Source: Desulfosporosinus lacus DSM 15449
GTDB lineage: Bacteria > Bacillota > Desulfitobacteriia > Desulfitobacteriales > Desulfitobacteriaceae
Length of the DNA stretch: 64,000 nt
Assembly: GCF_900129935.1 (NCBI RefSeq)
Contig: NZ_FQXJ01000009.1
Coordinates: 42,298-106,297, forward strand
Reading direction: 5' to 3'
Shown here: one piece after another, positions 1-8,533 of the stretch
How positions within the stretch are numbered: position 1 is the stretch's first letter
Layout: each line of letters opens with the position of its first letter
Notes under the pieces: model-generated
Told to the model about the DNA's origin: nothing
The model's input: only the letters and a program-made list of their open reading frames with translations
Database searches by the model: none
Translations under genes and position numbers: made by a program

Positions 1-2505
1 TTCTGAGGTGCTAATTCTGCCCTCGAGCCAAGCCATTCGTACTCGATCTAGAATTTCCCCGATTTCTGGACCTTGCTTCAAACCCATCTGTAAGAGAGCC
101 TTTCCATCAAGGGACATGTTAATTCTTTGACCAGCCTCAAGACATTCCAGTATTCGCACTTTAAATCGTTCATCCCGCGCTAAAACAATCACAACTTCCT
201 TGGGGGCCTTGTTTAACAAACGGTCCATTTCGCTTATAGTTAACCGCTCCATTAATGATTCACGCAATTGTACATAGGCAATTGTTTCATCCCGAAGGGA
301 TCTATTTAAAATTACTCGTTCAAGCAAGGTGCCAATTTCGGCAGATTCCATTTGGGATACAGAGACTAGCCAACGCATGTTAATTGACCAATCCTTGCTG
401 TTCTCCGCATCATCTAAGTTGAAATTCCAAGCAAGCTCCTTGCCAAACCACGCTTTAAACAAGCCGCTCTCCACTAAGATCTGACCCATCGCCAGATAGT
501 TAACCTCTCTAAAGATGAGTAGTACCTCTTCCGTAAAACGTTCCACACTGAGTTTAGAAAGGACACCTGTCTCTATCGCAGTATGTAACGCATCTAGAGT
601 TTCTTTAGCAAAATCAAAATGATAGCGTTCAGCAAAACGTATTGCTCGAAGCATTCGAGTAGGGTCATCTATAAAACTGATATTATGCAGGAAGCGAATT
701 TTCCTTTGTTGCAAATCTTGCTTACCGCCATAATAATCAACAAGTTCTCCGAAGCGCTCAGTATTCAGACAAATCGCCATCGAATTAATCGTAAAATCCC
801 GTCGAAACAGATCATCCCGCAAACAAGATTCTTCCACTTGAGGAAGTGCTCCCGGAAAAGAATAATGTTCCCATCTCGTACTGGCTATGTCAAGATGACT
901 TCCGTCAGGAAAAATAATCTGAGCAGTTCCAAACTTAATATGCTGCGTCAGCTTTCCATCCGGGATACGCCGCATCAGTGCCTGGGCAAATTGACCGCCG
1001 CTGCCTTCAACTACAAAATCTAAATCTTGGGTAGGTACGGAGAGCAATAAATCTCTGACAAATCCTCCCACGATATAAACTGAACACTCTTCTTCCTCGG
1101 CAGTTTCGCTCACCGCTTCAAGGAGATTTTGAACTTCCTTAGGCAGGCGTTCTATCAAATCCAAGATATCCTGACGCATGGCAATACTGCGTTCTCGTGC
1201 GAGCTGCGTTTCGATAGGAACTGATCCGCCGTGAACCAGACGTAAAACGTCTGACCTGGAAACGATGCCAACGAGATTTCCATCTTCCACAACAGGCAGA
1301 CGTCCGATATCGTGTTGGACCATCAGGCGCTGCACTTCATCCCAAGGCACATCAGCCTCTACTGTAGCCACCTTTGTGGTCATAAAACCTTTTACCGGTG
1401 CATGTTGCAGGCCATGTTTAATTGCTTTATCGACATCACGTCGGGAAATAATCCCTACTAAATTCTTATCTTCTGTGACAGGTACTCCTGTGTGCCCATA
1501 ACGCAATAAAATTTGTTCCACTTCACCCAGCCGTGTCTCTGGAGAGACAGTTTTAACCGGGAAGCTCATGATATCTCTAACAAGATGAGGACGTTTAGCG
1601 CGACTCTGAATAGCCGAACGCAATTGCTTCAATATGTCGGGGAGTTCAGCATCCTTGATGGTTGCAGAAGCAGCTCTTTCATGTCCTGCACCGCCAAATA
1701 ACTGAACTAATCCATTGACAGGTAAACCTCTGCCCCTGGAACGGCCTACTATGTACACCCGGTTCTCCATCTTAACCAACAAAAACCAAGTTTCGGCACC
1801 TTCAAGTTCACCCACTCGGTGAGCTAATAAGGCAAGACCGCCTACATAGTCCTTAATCTCAGCATACGAGATATATACGGCTAATCCATCAAAAAACTCT
1901 GTTTGTCCTTGATCTAACAATTGTTGTAAGAGTTCTTTCTGCTCCTCAGCAAGCGGTCGACGCAAATTTTTAGCAATTACTCCCAAGTTTGCCCCTTGCT
2001 CTAATAAATAAGCCACAGCGTGAACATCACGAACTGTGGTATTATCAAACAATAAGCTCCCGGTATCATCATAGATTCCTATGGCAATTAACGTTGCTTC
2101 AAAACTGCTTAAGGGCAATCCAAGTCCAGCTAGTTTTTCAACTAAAAGAGTAGCACACGCCCCGACAGGCTCGATAACCATACCCTGTTTGAGCTCACCC
2201 GCATAGGGATGGTGATCATAGATCTCCACCTCAATTCCAGGTAGTCTAGCCACTTTTTCCCCTAAAAATCCTACTCGATGAAGTTCATGGGTATCTACTA
2301 AGATAACCCGAGAAACCTCTTCCAGATTAATATCCTGAGCTTTACGAAACCTCAATTGATCTCTTGATAACGCCAAAAAGTCTTGAACAAAGACGTTCGG
2401 TTTCCCGTCCATGACCAAAACACTGTTTGGATAAATTTTCTGGGCAGCCACCATAGATGCTAAGGCATCAAAATCGATTTGGCGATGAGCCAAAATGATA
2501 TCCAT
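1..2505 (-). CDS. cca: DHH-CBS-CBS-tRNA CCA nucleotidyltransferase fusion (3' end cut by window edge)
   Basis: Reading from the ATG at 2505, the frame stays open to the left edge (835 codons), so the C-terminus is missing. The N-terminal part (about residues 1-300) is a DHH phosphoesterase-like module, with DHH at 97-99 followed by PYAG and a DHHA1-type GGAGH motif near 268. Two CBS domains follow (about 310-420), each with the G-x-P/L-V pattern, and then a class II poly(A)/CCA polymerase head with GGFVRD near 480 and LDFVVEG near 497, which supply the metal-binding aspartates. The family adds or repairs the 3' CCA of tRNA. The DHH and CBS modules suggest nucleotide sensing or an extra exonuclease/phosphodiesterase activity, which is inference. 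A GGAG-type RBS precedes the ATG. The gene appears to be alone, with a non-coding gap upstream. Confidence 0.88.
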   Translation of the reverse strand, partial: MDIILAHRQIDFDALASMVAAQKIYPNSVLVMDGKPNVFVQDFLALSRDQLRFRKAQDINLEEVSRVILVDTHELHRVGFLGEKVARLPGIEVEIYDHHPYAGELKQGMVIEPVGACATLLVEKLAGLGLPLSSFEATLIAIGIYDDTGSLLFDNTTVRDVHAVAYLLEQGANLGVIAKNLRRPLAEEQKELLQQLLDQGQTEFFDGLAVYISYAEIKDYVGGLALLAHRVGELEGAETWFLLVKMENRVYIVGRSRGRGLPVNGLVQLFGGAGHERAASATIKDAELPDILKQLRSAIQSRAKRPHLVRDIMSFPVKTVSPETRLGEVEQILLRYGHTGVPVTEDKNLVGIISRRDVDKAIKHGLQHAPVKGFMTTKVATVEADVPWDEVQRLMVQHDIGRLPVVEDGNLVGIVSRSDVLRLVHGGSVPIETQLARERSIAMRQDILDLIERLPKEVQNLLEAVSETAEEEECSVYIVGGFVRDLLLSVPTQDLDFVVEGSGGQFAQALMRRIPDGKLTQHIKFGTAQIIFPDGSHLDIASTRWEHYSFPGALPQVEESCLRDDLFRRDFTINSMAICLNTERFGELVDYYGGKQDLQQRKIRFLHNISFIDDPTRMLRAIRFAERYHFDFAKETLDALHTAIETGVLSKLSVERFTEEVLLIFREVNYLAMGQILVESGLFKAWFGKELAWNFNLDDAENSKDWSINMRWLVSVSQMESAEIGTLLERVILNRSLRDETIAYVQLRESLMERLTISEMDRLLNKAPKEVVIVLARDERFKVRILECLEAGQRINMSLDGKALLQMGLKQGPEIGEILDRVRMAWLEGRISTSE

Positions 2506-2631
2506 TCTACATCCTCAATCTCCTATCCTTATGACTATCTTTAAATTATACCATCTTTAGTCTATTCACAGCAACTTGTTGGTTACAGTCAGAACTAAGT
2601 TAAGCAAGCTTGCAGATATTGATTTTAATAA

Positions 2632-2652
2632 GAAAACTTGGCTAACGCCAAG
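2632..2652 (-). terminator. Rho-independent terminator after the LiaF-like gene
   Basis: Perfect 6-bp stem CTTGGC/GCCAAG with a 4-nt loop. On the minus strand it is followed by TTTTCTT. It sits 39 bp beyond the stop of the LiaF-like gene and would end the PspC/LiaF-like operon. Confidence 0.6.
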
Positions 2653-2690
2653 CCTTCAGACAATAGCGACTATTCAATTCTGATAAGCCA

Positions 2691-3683
2691 CTAAAGTATA
2701 CTGTTTGATGGCCGCTCCAATCGCAGGGTTCCAGCCGCGGTGGAAATTTCTAAGTCAATTTTGCTCTTAGCTTCTGCATAGTTCGGACTAACCCAGTCTT
2801 TGTTCTCTAACAGTAATCCCGTGCCCATGAAATTCGTACTAGTGGCCACTCCGTTTAAACGAATCTTTAAGCCGGTTTCTTCGGGGACAACCAAAGTAAG
2901 TTTAGAGGCTCCACTCTCAATTTCCCCGTCGGTCGCACTTCCCAAGTCACCAAATTGAAGTTTCAATTCGCTGGCTCCAGTACTAATTTTAAATTTATCC
3001 ACGAAGAGTTGGCTTAAATCAATGTCTCCGTTGATTGCTCCGGCTTCTATATCAAAATCATAGTGTACTTTCGGTGAAAGATTTAGCGAGATATCTTTAA
3101 AGTTGCCTGGCCCTGTTCTTGGCGTTGATGAGGAAAGCTTAGCAATTATGGTATCTCCTGATTGCTCAATGACTATGGGCGATCCGTTTACTGTCGGGTC
3201 TGAACCTCTGCGTTCCCACCTGTAATTCCCCGTCATAAGTTGCCCTTGGCTTTGGTTGTTCTCTAGTGCCTTTACCTTAAATTGCGCTCCCCCTAATTCA
3301 AGATTTAACTGTGCTTTTTTGACCTCTGAAGGTAATGGAACGTCTATTGTTCCGGATCCTCCTATCCTGGCAGGTACCTCAATTGCTTCAGTTCCTCTTA
3401 AATTACCATGAAAATTATTTGACATTCTCCAAGGTACGGGCTTATCCCCCACAACTAGTGAATACCCGACCATACTCAAGAGAAAGATTAACAAAATCGC
3501 ACTGAGGGGAATCCTCCGGTTAAGCAACAACCCAATTCCGGCCAAAATAAGAATTAAAGGCCATAAATCAAGGACGTGCGCCCATAAATTCCAAGATAAG
3601 AACCCATAATTGAGCAGGAAGAAGATAATTCCCATTGTAATTAGAAGCAGTCCTCGACTTACGCTATCAAAGACTCTTTTCAT
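2691..3683 (-). CDS. LiaF/DUF5668-like membrane protein with beta-helical toastrack-type C-terminal domain
   Basis: Start placed at MKRVFDSVSR (ATG 3683), which overlaps the stop of the upstream PspC gene by ATGA, giving 330 aa. About four hydrophobic segments lie in residues 8-95 (a LiaF N-terminal/DUF5668-like pattern). A soluble region rich in short beta-strands (about 110-325) follows, with alternating Gly/Ser/Leu as in DUF4097/LiaF C-terminal domains. Such proteins modulate cell-envelope stress two-component systems (LiaFSR), but no histidine kinase or regulator lies here, so the partner is unknown. Translational coupling with the PspC protein suggests that they act together at the membrane. 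An in-frame start 57 bp further upstream is possible but would lie deep inside the PspC gene. Confidence 0.7.
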   Translation of the reverse strand: MKRVFDSVSRGLLLITMGIIFFLLNYGFLSWNLWAHVLDLWPLILILAGIGLLLNRRIPLSAILLIFLLSMVGYSLVVGDKPVPWRMSNNFHGNLRGTEAIEVPARIGGSGTIDVPLPSEVKKAQLNLELGGAQFKVKALENNQSQGQLMTGNYRWERRGSDPTVNGSPIVIEQSGDTIIAKLSSSTPRTGPGNFKDISLNLSPKVHYDFDIEAGAINGDIDLSQLFVDKFKISTGASELKLQFGDLGSATDGEIESGASKLTLVVPEETGLKIRLNGVATSTNFMGTGLLLENKDWVSPNYAEAKSKIDLEISTAAGTLRLERPSNSIL

Positions 3684-4144
3684 TTTCTTCCCCCCCGCAC
3701 AATAATAGCGAGCCCAATAAAGATAAGAAATACTGGCCACATTTTACTCATATCGAACCAGTATGGAAACCAGCGTTCAAGTAAAAATACCAGTCCTAAA
3801 ACAACCAAAACACCACCTGCAATTTTAGTGCGATTTTCGTGATTCTGGTGATTTTCTGGTTTCCCAAATTCCTTAGTCCCCTCGTCTAAATCATCGACCA
3901 ATTCCTTAACGCCATCCCCAACATCATGTTTATAATTCCCTGGGTATCCACCATGCTCTGTCGGATTAACTGGAATAATCACCCAGGCTACTAAATACGC
4001 CAGAAAACCAACTCCCCCCGCAAACAAAGCAATTAAAGCAATGAGCCGCACTAAGGTGACATCGACTCTAAAATAGTCTGCAAGTCCCCCACAAACCCCT
4101 CCAATCATCTTATCTCTTACCGATCGATAAACTCTTTCAGGCAT
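3680..4144 (-). CDS. PspC-domain membrane protein
   Basis: 154 aa. Residues 1-60 are a classic PspC domain: basic start, then KMIGGVCGGLADYF and a long hydrophobic helix ending VIIPVNP. A charged Asp/Glu/His-rich linker (about 62-105) is followed by two further hydrophobic segments (about 108-150) resembling DUF5668. PspC proteins sense or counter inner-membrane stress, and in Firmicutes they often sit with LiaF-like proteins, as here. A GGAGG-like RBS (AAATAGGAGG) is close upstream. First gene of a two-gene operon with the LiaF-like gene. Confidence 0.85.
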   Translation of the reverse strand: MPERVYRSVRDKMIGGVCGGLADYFRVDVTLVRLIALIALFAGGVGFLAYLVAWVIIPVNPTEHGGYPGNYKHDVGDGVKELVDDLDEGTKEFGKPENHQNHENRTKIAGGVLVVLGLVFLLERWFPYWFDMSKMWPVFLIFIGLAIIVRGGRK

Positions 4145-4230
4145 TTTTTATTTCCTCCTATTTATCACTAAATTTCTCTACACTCTTATTACGTTTGAAG
4201 GGAAGGAAATGTTTCACCCAAAAATAAAAA

Positions 4231-4260
4231 AAAGAAGCATCAGCCTATGATGCTTCTTTT
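4231..4260 (-). terminator. Strong Rho-independent terminator
   Basis: Perfect 12-bp inverted repeat AAAGAAGCATCA/TGATGCTTCTTT with a 5-nt loop. The minus-strand transcript runs into a tract of eight T. It ends the gene at 4283-4624 and separates it from the PspC operon. Confidence 0.9.
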
Positions 4261-4282
4261 ATCATTCTAAATCTTTGTCAGA

Positions 4283-4624
4283 TTAGATGTTCTCATTAAT
4301 CTCTTCCGTTGCTTTTTCAATCTCCTCAGGAGACATTCCACTTTTACCTAAATTGAATTTGATCGCATCAGCCCAAAATGCACATTTTGCACTCATCTTT
4401 TTGAATGCCTTAGCGTTAACTTTACTCTCTTTTGCCCTGGCATCCGCATTAGATTGTACAATTGAACAAATATAAAGAGCCTTTACACGATCATCATTAT
4501 TAAGGTCATTGAATTTCAGATTTAGTTCCTCAATTAGGGTACGATAATATTCGGAAAACTCATCAAAAGGGATTTCCGTTTCCATGTGCAAGTATTCTTT
4601 CAACTTCTCAAGCAACTTATCCAA
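4283..4624 (-). CDS. Conserved-looking hypothetical protein, 113 aa
   Basis: Start ATG at 4624, preceded by GGAGGG at good spacing. The protein is hydrophilic and mostly helical, with no membrane segment or signal peptide. The middle carries two Cys residues (LYICSIVQ and AKCAFWAD) and a Lys-rich stretch (KESKVNAKAFKKM), and the C-terminus is acidic (EEIEKATEEINENI). I do not recognise a family. It has its own terminator and no operon partner, so it is probably monocistronic. The codon usage and RBS support a real gene. Confidence 0.6.
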   Translation of the reverse strand: MDKLLEKLKEYLHMETEIPFDEFSEYYRTLIEELNLKFNDLNNDDRVKALYICSIVQSNADARAKESKVNAKAFKKMSAKCAFWADAIKFNLGKSGMSPEEIEKATEEINENI

Positions 4625-4740
4625 TGTTCACCCTCCAAAAATTTAGCCTACTAAATTAATCTTATATAGTATATAACCGTTTAAGTTAAATGACAAGGGT
4701 TACACTTATTGAGCTAACAAACTAAGTCTACTCCTCAAGT

Positions 4741-5892
4741 CTACTGAAAAAATACAGATGTGGTTTTCCCCTCTTCTATAAGCCGTTTAACCACGGAATG
4801 TGACTTCAGGGGATCAACTCTCCAATAACTAATATCATTTTCGATAAGAAAATTACCCGGTAAAGTCTGGGATATAATCTCAGGGTTTTTAAAGCGATTC
4901 ATAATATTTGCCAGTGACCATAATTCACTTACCGAAAGATCTGTTTCCATCGATTTATTCAGCTGAGAAATAAGCCCAGGCAATTTTGGTAAGGTCTTAA
5001 CTTGCAACAGCTCCTTTTGCATAGCTTTAAGAACTGCTTGTTGCCGGGATGTCCTTGATATATCTGCCAAAGCATCTTGACGAAACCTGGCATATTGCAA
5101 AGCCTGTGTCCCATTTAAGCGTTGCGTTCCTTTTTTTAGGTTGATAATTCCATCTTCCGCGTCCCCGGTAACGTAATACATATCTTTTTCAATTGTTAGG
5201 GTTACTCCCCCTAATGTATCGATCATTGTTTTAAACCCTTTAAAATTCGTCAGCACATAGCCGTCTATAGGCTGGCCTGTTAGTTCTTCAACTAAGGCCT
5301 TAGTAGTTTTAAGTCCCTTTCCCAGGCGCGCTGCAGCATTGATTTTTTCCTTTCCATAGCCGGGAATATTAACTTGTGTGTCCCTTGGGATAGAAATGAG
5401 AGAGACTTGGCCGTTTACAGTATTGATATTGGCTACTAATAGAGTATCCGTGTTACTAAAGGATTTTTCACCCGGTCTTTGGTCCACGCCAACTAAAAGC
5501 ACTGTGAAGTGCTTCTTATTAATAGTGGAGACAGTCTCTTCATCATTAAAATCATTTGAACCATTTACTGTCTGAGCTTGATCAGAATTATTGAAGTCAA
5601 AGTCATTTGTATCATTTGCATTGCCGATATTTTCGGTCCCTTGCTTATTCTCAGTCTCCATGGTTTCCGTAACGATTTGATCCTCGCTTTGTGAGATACC
5701 GTTTTCTTGGCTGGATTCTGTCTCCATCTTCGCAAGAGTAATGGGGATATTTTCATTTCCAGTAATAAACTGATTCACTAAGAGATCACCTATAACGAGA
5801 CTAATACCTAGAAATAACCCGAGAAGCATAGGTTTTTTATAGGCCCTAATGACCCGGAAAAGCGTTTTGATATGATTCTTTTTTTCCTGCAT
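4741..5892 (-). CDS. LytR-CpsA-Psr (LCP) family cell-wall glycopolymer ligase
   Basis: I choose the ATG at 5892 (MQEKKNHIKT), which has GGAG nine bases upstream; an ATG at 5907 is the alternative. The order is a cytosolic basic head, one TM helix (about 15-35), an acidic Asn/Gln/Glu-rich extracytoplasmic linker (about 40-125), then an LCP domain with VLLVGVDQRPG, SLISIPRDTQVN, KINAA and the arginine/aspartate signature RFRQDALADISRTSRQQ. LCP enzymes transfer undecaprenyl-linked teichoic acid or polysaccharide to peptidoglycan outside the membrane. The linker is unusually long and of low complexity. No other wall-polymer gene is adjacent. Length (383 aa) is normal for the family. Confidence 0.88.
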   Translation of the reverse strand: MQEKKNHIKTLFRVIRAYKKPMLLGLFLGISLVIGDLLVNQFITGNENIPITLAKMETESSQENGISQSEDQIVTETMETENKQGTENIGNANDTNDFDFNNSDQAQTVNGSNDFNDEETVSTINKKHFTVLLVGVDQRPGEKSFSNTDTLLVANINTVNGQVSLISIPRDTQVNIPGYGKEKINAAARLGKGLKTTKALVEELTGQPIDGYVLTNFKGFKTMIDTLGGVTLTIEKDMYYVTGDAEDGIINLKKGTQRLNGTQALQYARFRQDALADISRTSRQQAVLKAMQKELLQVKTLPKLPGLISQLNKSMETDLSVSELWSLANIMNRFKNPEIISQTLPGNFLIENDISYWRVDPLKSHSVVKRLIEEGKTTSVFFQ

Positions 5893-6159
5893 CAGAGTCC
5901 ACTCCATTCTAAAACTCTTTTCCTTAGCATCAAACAATCCCCTCTGAAATATTCTCGATAAAACATAAAAAGACAAAAAAAGCGCCTCACAATTAGGCCC
6001 AATTTTTGCCTGCAACTTATTGATTACATCCTTCTAAAAATGTAGCATCATGAAAAAATATACATATAATACCAATACAAAACCTCTTCTGGACATAAAA
6101 CCTTTAATCCCAATCGCCTTAGAATTAACCTGATGTTTTAACGAAAGGGGGAGACAGCA

Positions 6160-6591
6160 TTGAATCATGGATATTCTCATCGTCTCTATACACCTGTAAT
6201 GAGAAATCCTTGCCTCTTCCATCAAAATACCATTCGTCCTACCCCCACCTATTATCCCGCTCAACGCCCCGCTTCATCAGTGCTCAATGCATATCCTCCC
6301 ACTCCTGCCCTCTATACACGTCAATCCTCGTATATCGGTCAATCCCCTATGCCCTATTTACCAAATTCCTATTCTAATTATCCTAATTTACAGCGATCCC
6401 CTGTCCCTTCGTTGATTCCTTTCTCTTCATATTCTATGCCTGCCTTTTCTTATGCACCAACAGCCTCTTCTAAAGGTCTAACCATCATTCTTATCGCTAC
6501 TCTTGTATTGGTGGCTCTCGACCTTGTAATTGTTCGTCCACAAAAATCCAGGGCAACAGTTCAAAGTTCGGATACGGAATTTCGCCCTTAG
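6160..6591 (+). CDS. Pro/Tyr/Ser-rich protein with C-terminal membrane helix
   Basis: TTG start at 6160 with a strong RBS (AAAGGGGGAG, 7-nt spacing); 143 aa. The first 105 residues are low-complexity and rich in Pro, Tyr, Ser and Asn (repeated YP, SP, PxP and SYS units). One hydrophobic helix (GLTIILIATLVLVALDLVIV) lies near residues 110-130, followed by a short basic tail. The layout suggests a tail-anchored surface or spore-coat-type protein, but I recognise no family and the function is unknown. It is one of few plus-strand genes here, divergent from the LCP gene and convergent with lysA. The strand-specific RBS argues that it is real. Confidence 0.55.
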   Translation: MNHGYSHRLYTPVMRNPCLFHQNTIRPTPTYYPAQRPASSVLNAYPPTPALYTRQSSYIGQSPMPYLPNSYSNYPNLQRSPVPSLIPFSSYSMPAFSYAPTASSKGLTIILIATLVLVALDLVIVRPQKSRATVQSSDTEFRP

Positions 6592-6656
6592 CATATAGCC
6601 CTCGCTGATATATGAAAACTTGACTTGGTGCTATAAGTTCTACATTCTGACTCATA

Positions 6657-6698
6657 AAAAAGGACGTATTACGCATTATCAACGCGCATACGTCCTTT
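6657..6698 (-). terminator. Rho-independent terminator of lysA
   Basis: 11-bp inverted repeat AAAGGACGTAT/ATACGTCCTTT flanking an 18-nt loop. On the minus strand it is followed by a run of T, 13 bp past the lysA stop. Confidence 0.75.
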
Positions 6699-6710
6699 AA
6701 GCTGTAAAGA

Positions 6711-8045
6711 TTATCGACAGGCCATTTTTACATGCTTCAACCGTTCTGGCAAAACATCATTCCTCAACAAATCCGAGTGGGTTTCACGTTTTACAATTAC
6801 ATCTGCCTGACCATCCTTCACTAAAACCACCCCAGGCCGTGTAAGCCGATTGTAATTGGAAGACATGGAATAATTATAAGCACCCGTAGATGTAACCGCC
6901 AATAGGTCACCTGAGTTCACTTTAGGCAAATCAATATCCCAAATCAGCATATCGCCAGACTCACAGCATTTTCCTGTAATAGACACAGACTCAGTTGCTT
7001 CTTCATTGGAACGATTGGCTAGGATTGACTCGTAACGTGCTTGATAAAGGGAAGGCCGAGGGTTATCTGCCATCCCTCCATCTACCGCGACATATTTACG
7101 AATTCCAGGAATTTCTTTAATCGAACCAATCGTATAAAGGGTCGTTCCTGCCGTCCCCACAATCGAACGACCCGGCTCAATGACAATTTTAGGGCGGGGA
7201 AAATTTTGACATTGACAAGCTTCGTCCAGAGCATCCTTAATCGCTTTGGCATAATCCGAGATTTTGGCAGGTTCATCTCCAGAAGCGTAGTATATTCCGA
7301 ATCCTCCGCCAAGATTCAATTCCTTGAGCAGGCAACTCGTCCGCACATGGGTATCTGCCATATACTTGATCATAATCTGAACTTCATGCCGGAAGGAATC
7401 TAATTCAAAGATCTGCGATCCGATATGAGCATGCAGCCCTGTAACCTCAAGATTGGAGTAACAAAACGCTAAATCGAGTGCCTGGTCGGCAGTTCCGTTA
7501 GATAAGGTAAAACCAAACTTAGAATCGATCTGACCGGTCTGAATATATTCATGTGTATGTGCTTCAATTCCTGGGGTTATTCGGAGAAGAACATTTACTT
7601 GTTGATTCAGCTCTTTTGCCAGATCATTTAATACGCTCATCTCATAAAAGTTATCTATGACAATTCGACCAACTCCGGCGTTAATTGCCATTAACAATTC
7701 TTCGCTTGATTTATTATTGCCATGAAAATAAATATGTTCAGGTGAAAAATTCGCTTGAAGTGCCGTGTAGAGTTCTCCCCCTGAAACGACATCTAAGCCC
7801 AAGCTTTCCTCTTCAATAATTCGACACATAGCCAAGGTTAAAAATGCTTTGGATGCATAAATCACCTCTGTATTTTCCATACCTTTAACAAATGAACTAT
7901 GATATTGTCTGCAAATGTCACGAATATGGGCTTCATCCATGATGTATAATGGGGTTCCAAATTGGCTGGCCAGCTCTACAGTATCACATCCGCCTATTTC
8001 CAAATGGCCCTGCTGATTAAAGGTTTGTGTTCCGTGCAGTCTCAC
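6711..8045 (-). CDS. lysA: Diaminopimelate decarboxylase
   Basis: 444 aa, GTG start with AGAGGTGG seven bases upstream. PLP-dependent fold III enzyme converting meso-diaminopimelate to L-lysine in the cytoplasm, the last step of the DAP pathway. Visible motifs are the Schiff-base lysine in VIYASKAF (K66), HIGSQI in the TIM barrel, the GGGFGI phosphate loop, EPGRSIVG, and the CESGDML cysteine/glutamate pair of the partner active site. Length matches the family. It stands alone with its own terminator. The roughly 490-bp leader was inspected for a lysine riboswitch and none was recognised. Confidence 0.97.
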   Translation of the reverse strand: MRLHGTQTFNQQGHLEIGGCDTVELASQFGTPLYIMDEAHIRDICRQYHSSFVKGMENTEVIYASKAFLTLAMCRIIEEESLGLDVVSGGELYTALQANFSPEHIYFHGNNKSSEELLMAINAGVGRIVIDNFYEMSVLNDLAKELNQQVNVLLRITPGIEAHTHEYIQTGQIDSKFGFTLSNGTADQALDLAFCYSNLEVTGLHAHIGSQIFELDSFRHEVQIMIKYMADTHVRTSCLLKELNLGGGFGIYYASGDEPAKISDYAKAIKDALDEACQCQNFPRPKIVIEPGRSIVGTAGTTLYTIGSIKEIPGIRKYVAVDGGMADNPRPSLYQARYESILANRSNEEATESVSITGKCCESGDMLIWDIDLPKVNSGDLLAVTSTGAYNYSMSSNYNRLTRPGVVLVKDGQADVIVKRETHSDLLRNDVLPERLKHVKMACR

Positions 8046-8533
8046 GCTTTTTCCACCTCTTTCTTACTCAAATAATGTCTCGACCCTCTCCTCTCTTATG
8101 CACAGCTGGCTCCCCGCACGTTGTCTTGATCCTTCACATCACGTGACAGTTCTGTCGTTAAATTTTATTTTCACCTAAATCAACTTTAACTAGGTCCTCT
8201 TAATATTCTATGATGTTAAAACAAATCCTGACAGCTTGAAAGTATCAATGCTTATGATTACGAAATACCCTCTGAAATTTCATTTGTATTTCTCAAATCT
8301 TTCTCGATCTCATTTGCAGCATACTATACTCACCTCTCACTCAATGTCATTATTATGTCATCATAATGCTCCAACTTCAATATTGGTCGTCCCATGAATC
8401 AAACCACATCTATGGAAATTACAAGCAGGGTTATGCCTTTTAAAAAATTATTGCAGAGGTATTGAAGGGCCTGTCTTACAATGATATTATAAAAGTAATA
8501 ATTTACAACATTATACAGATAAGGAATATTTTT
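8046..8533. other. Long AT-rich intergenic region between lysA and the divergent orphan gene
   Basis: 488 bp with no credible ORF. It holds the divergent promoters of lysA and of the gene at 8534. I see a short palindrome TCACGTGA near 8145, a GACAG/CTGTC repeat beside it and an imperfect CATTAT/ATAATG repeat near 8348-8368. No T-box motif or lysine riboswitch core is visible. The AT content rises towards the orphan gene. Confidence 0.5.

Noticed and set aside
619..1023. 134-aa open frame on the plus strand
   Set aside because: Lies wholly inside the cca frame on the other strand, has no convincing RBS and matches no family; a shadow of the real gene.
8046..8460. Lysine riboswitch or T-box upstream of lysA
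   Set aside because: I looked for the lysine riboswitch core and the T-box sequence on the minus strand and found neither.
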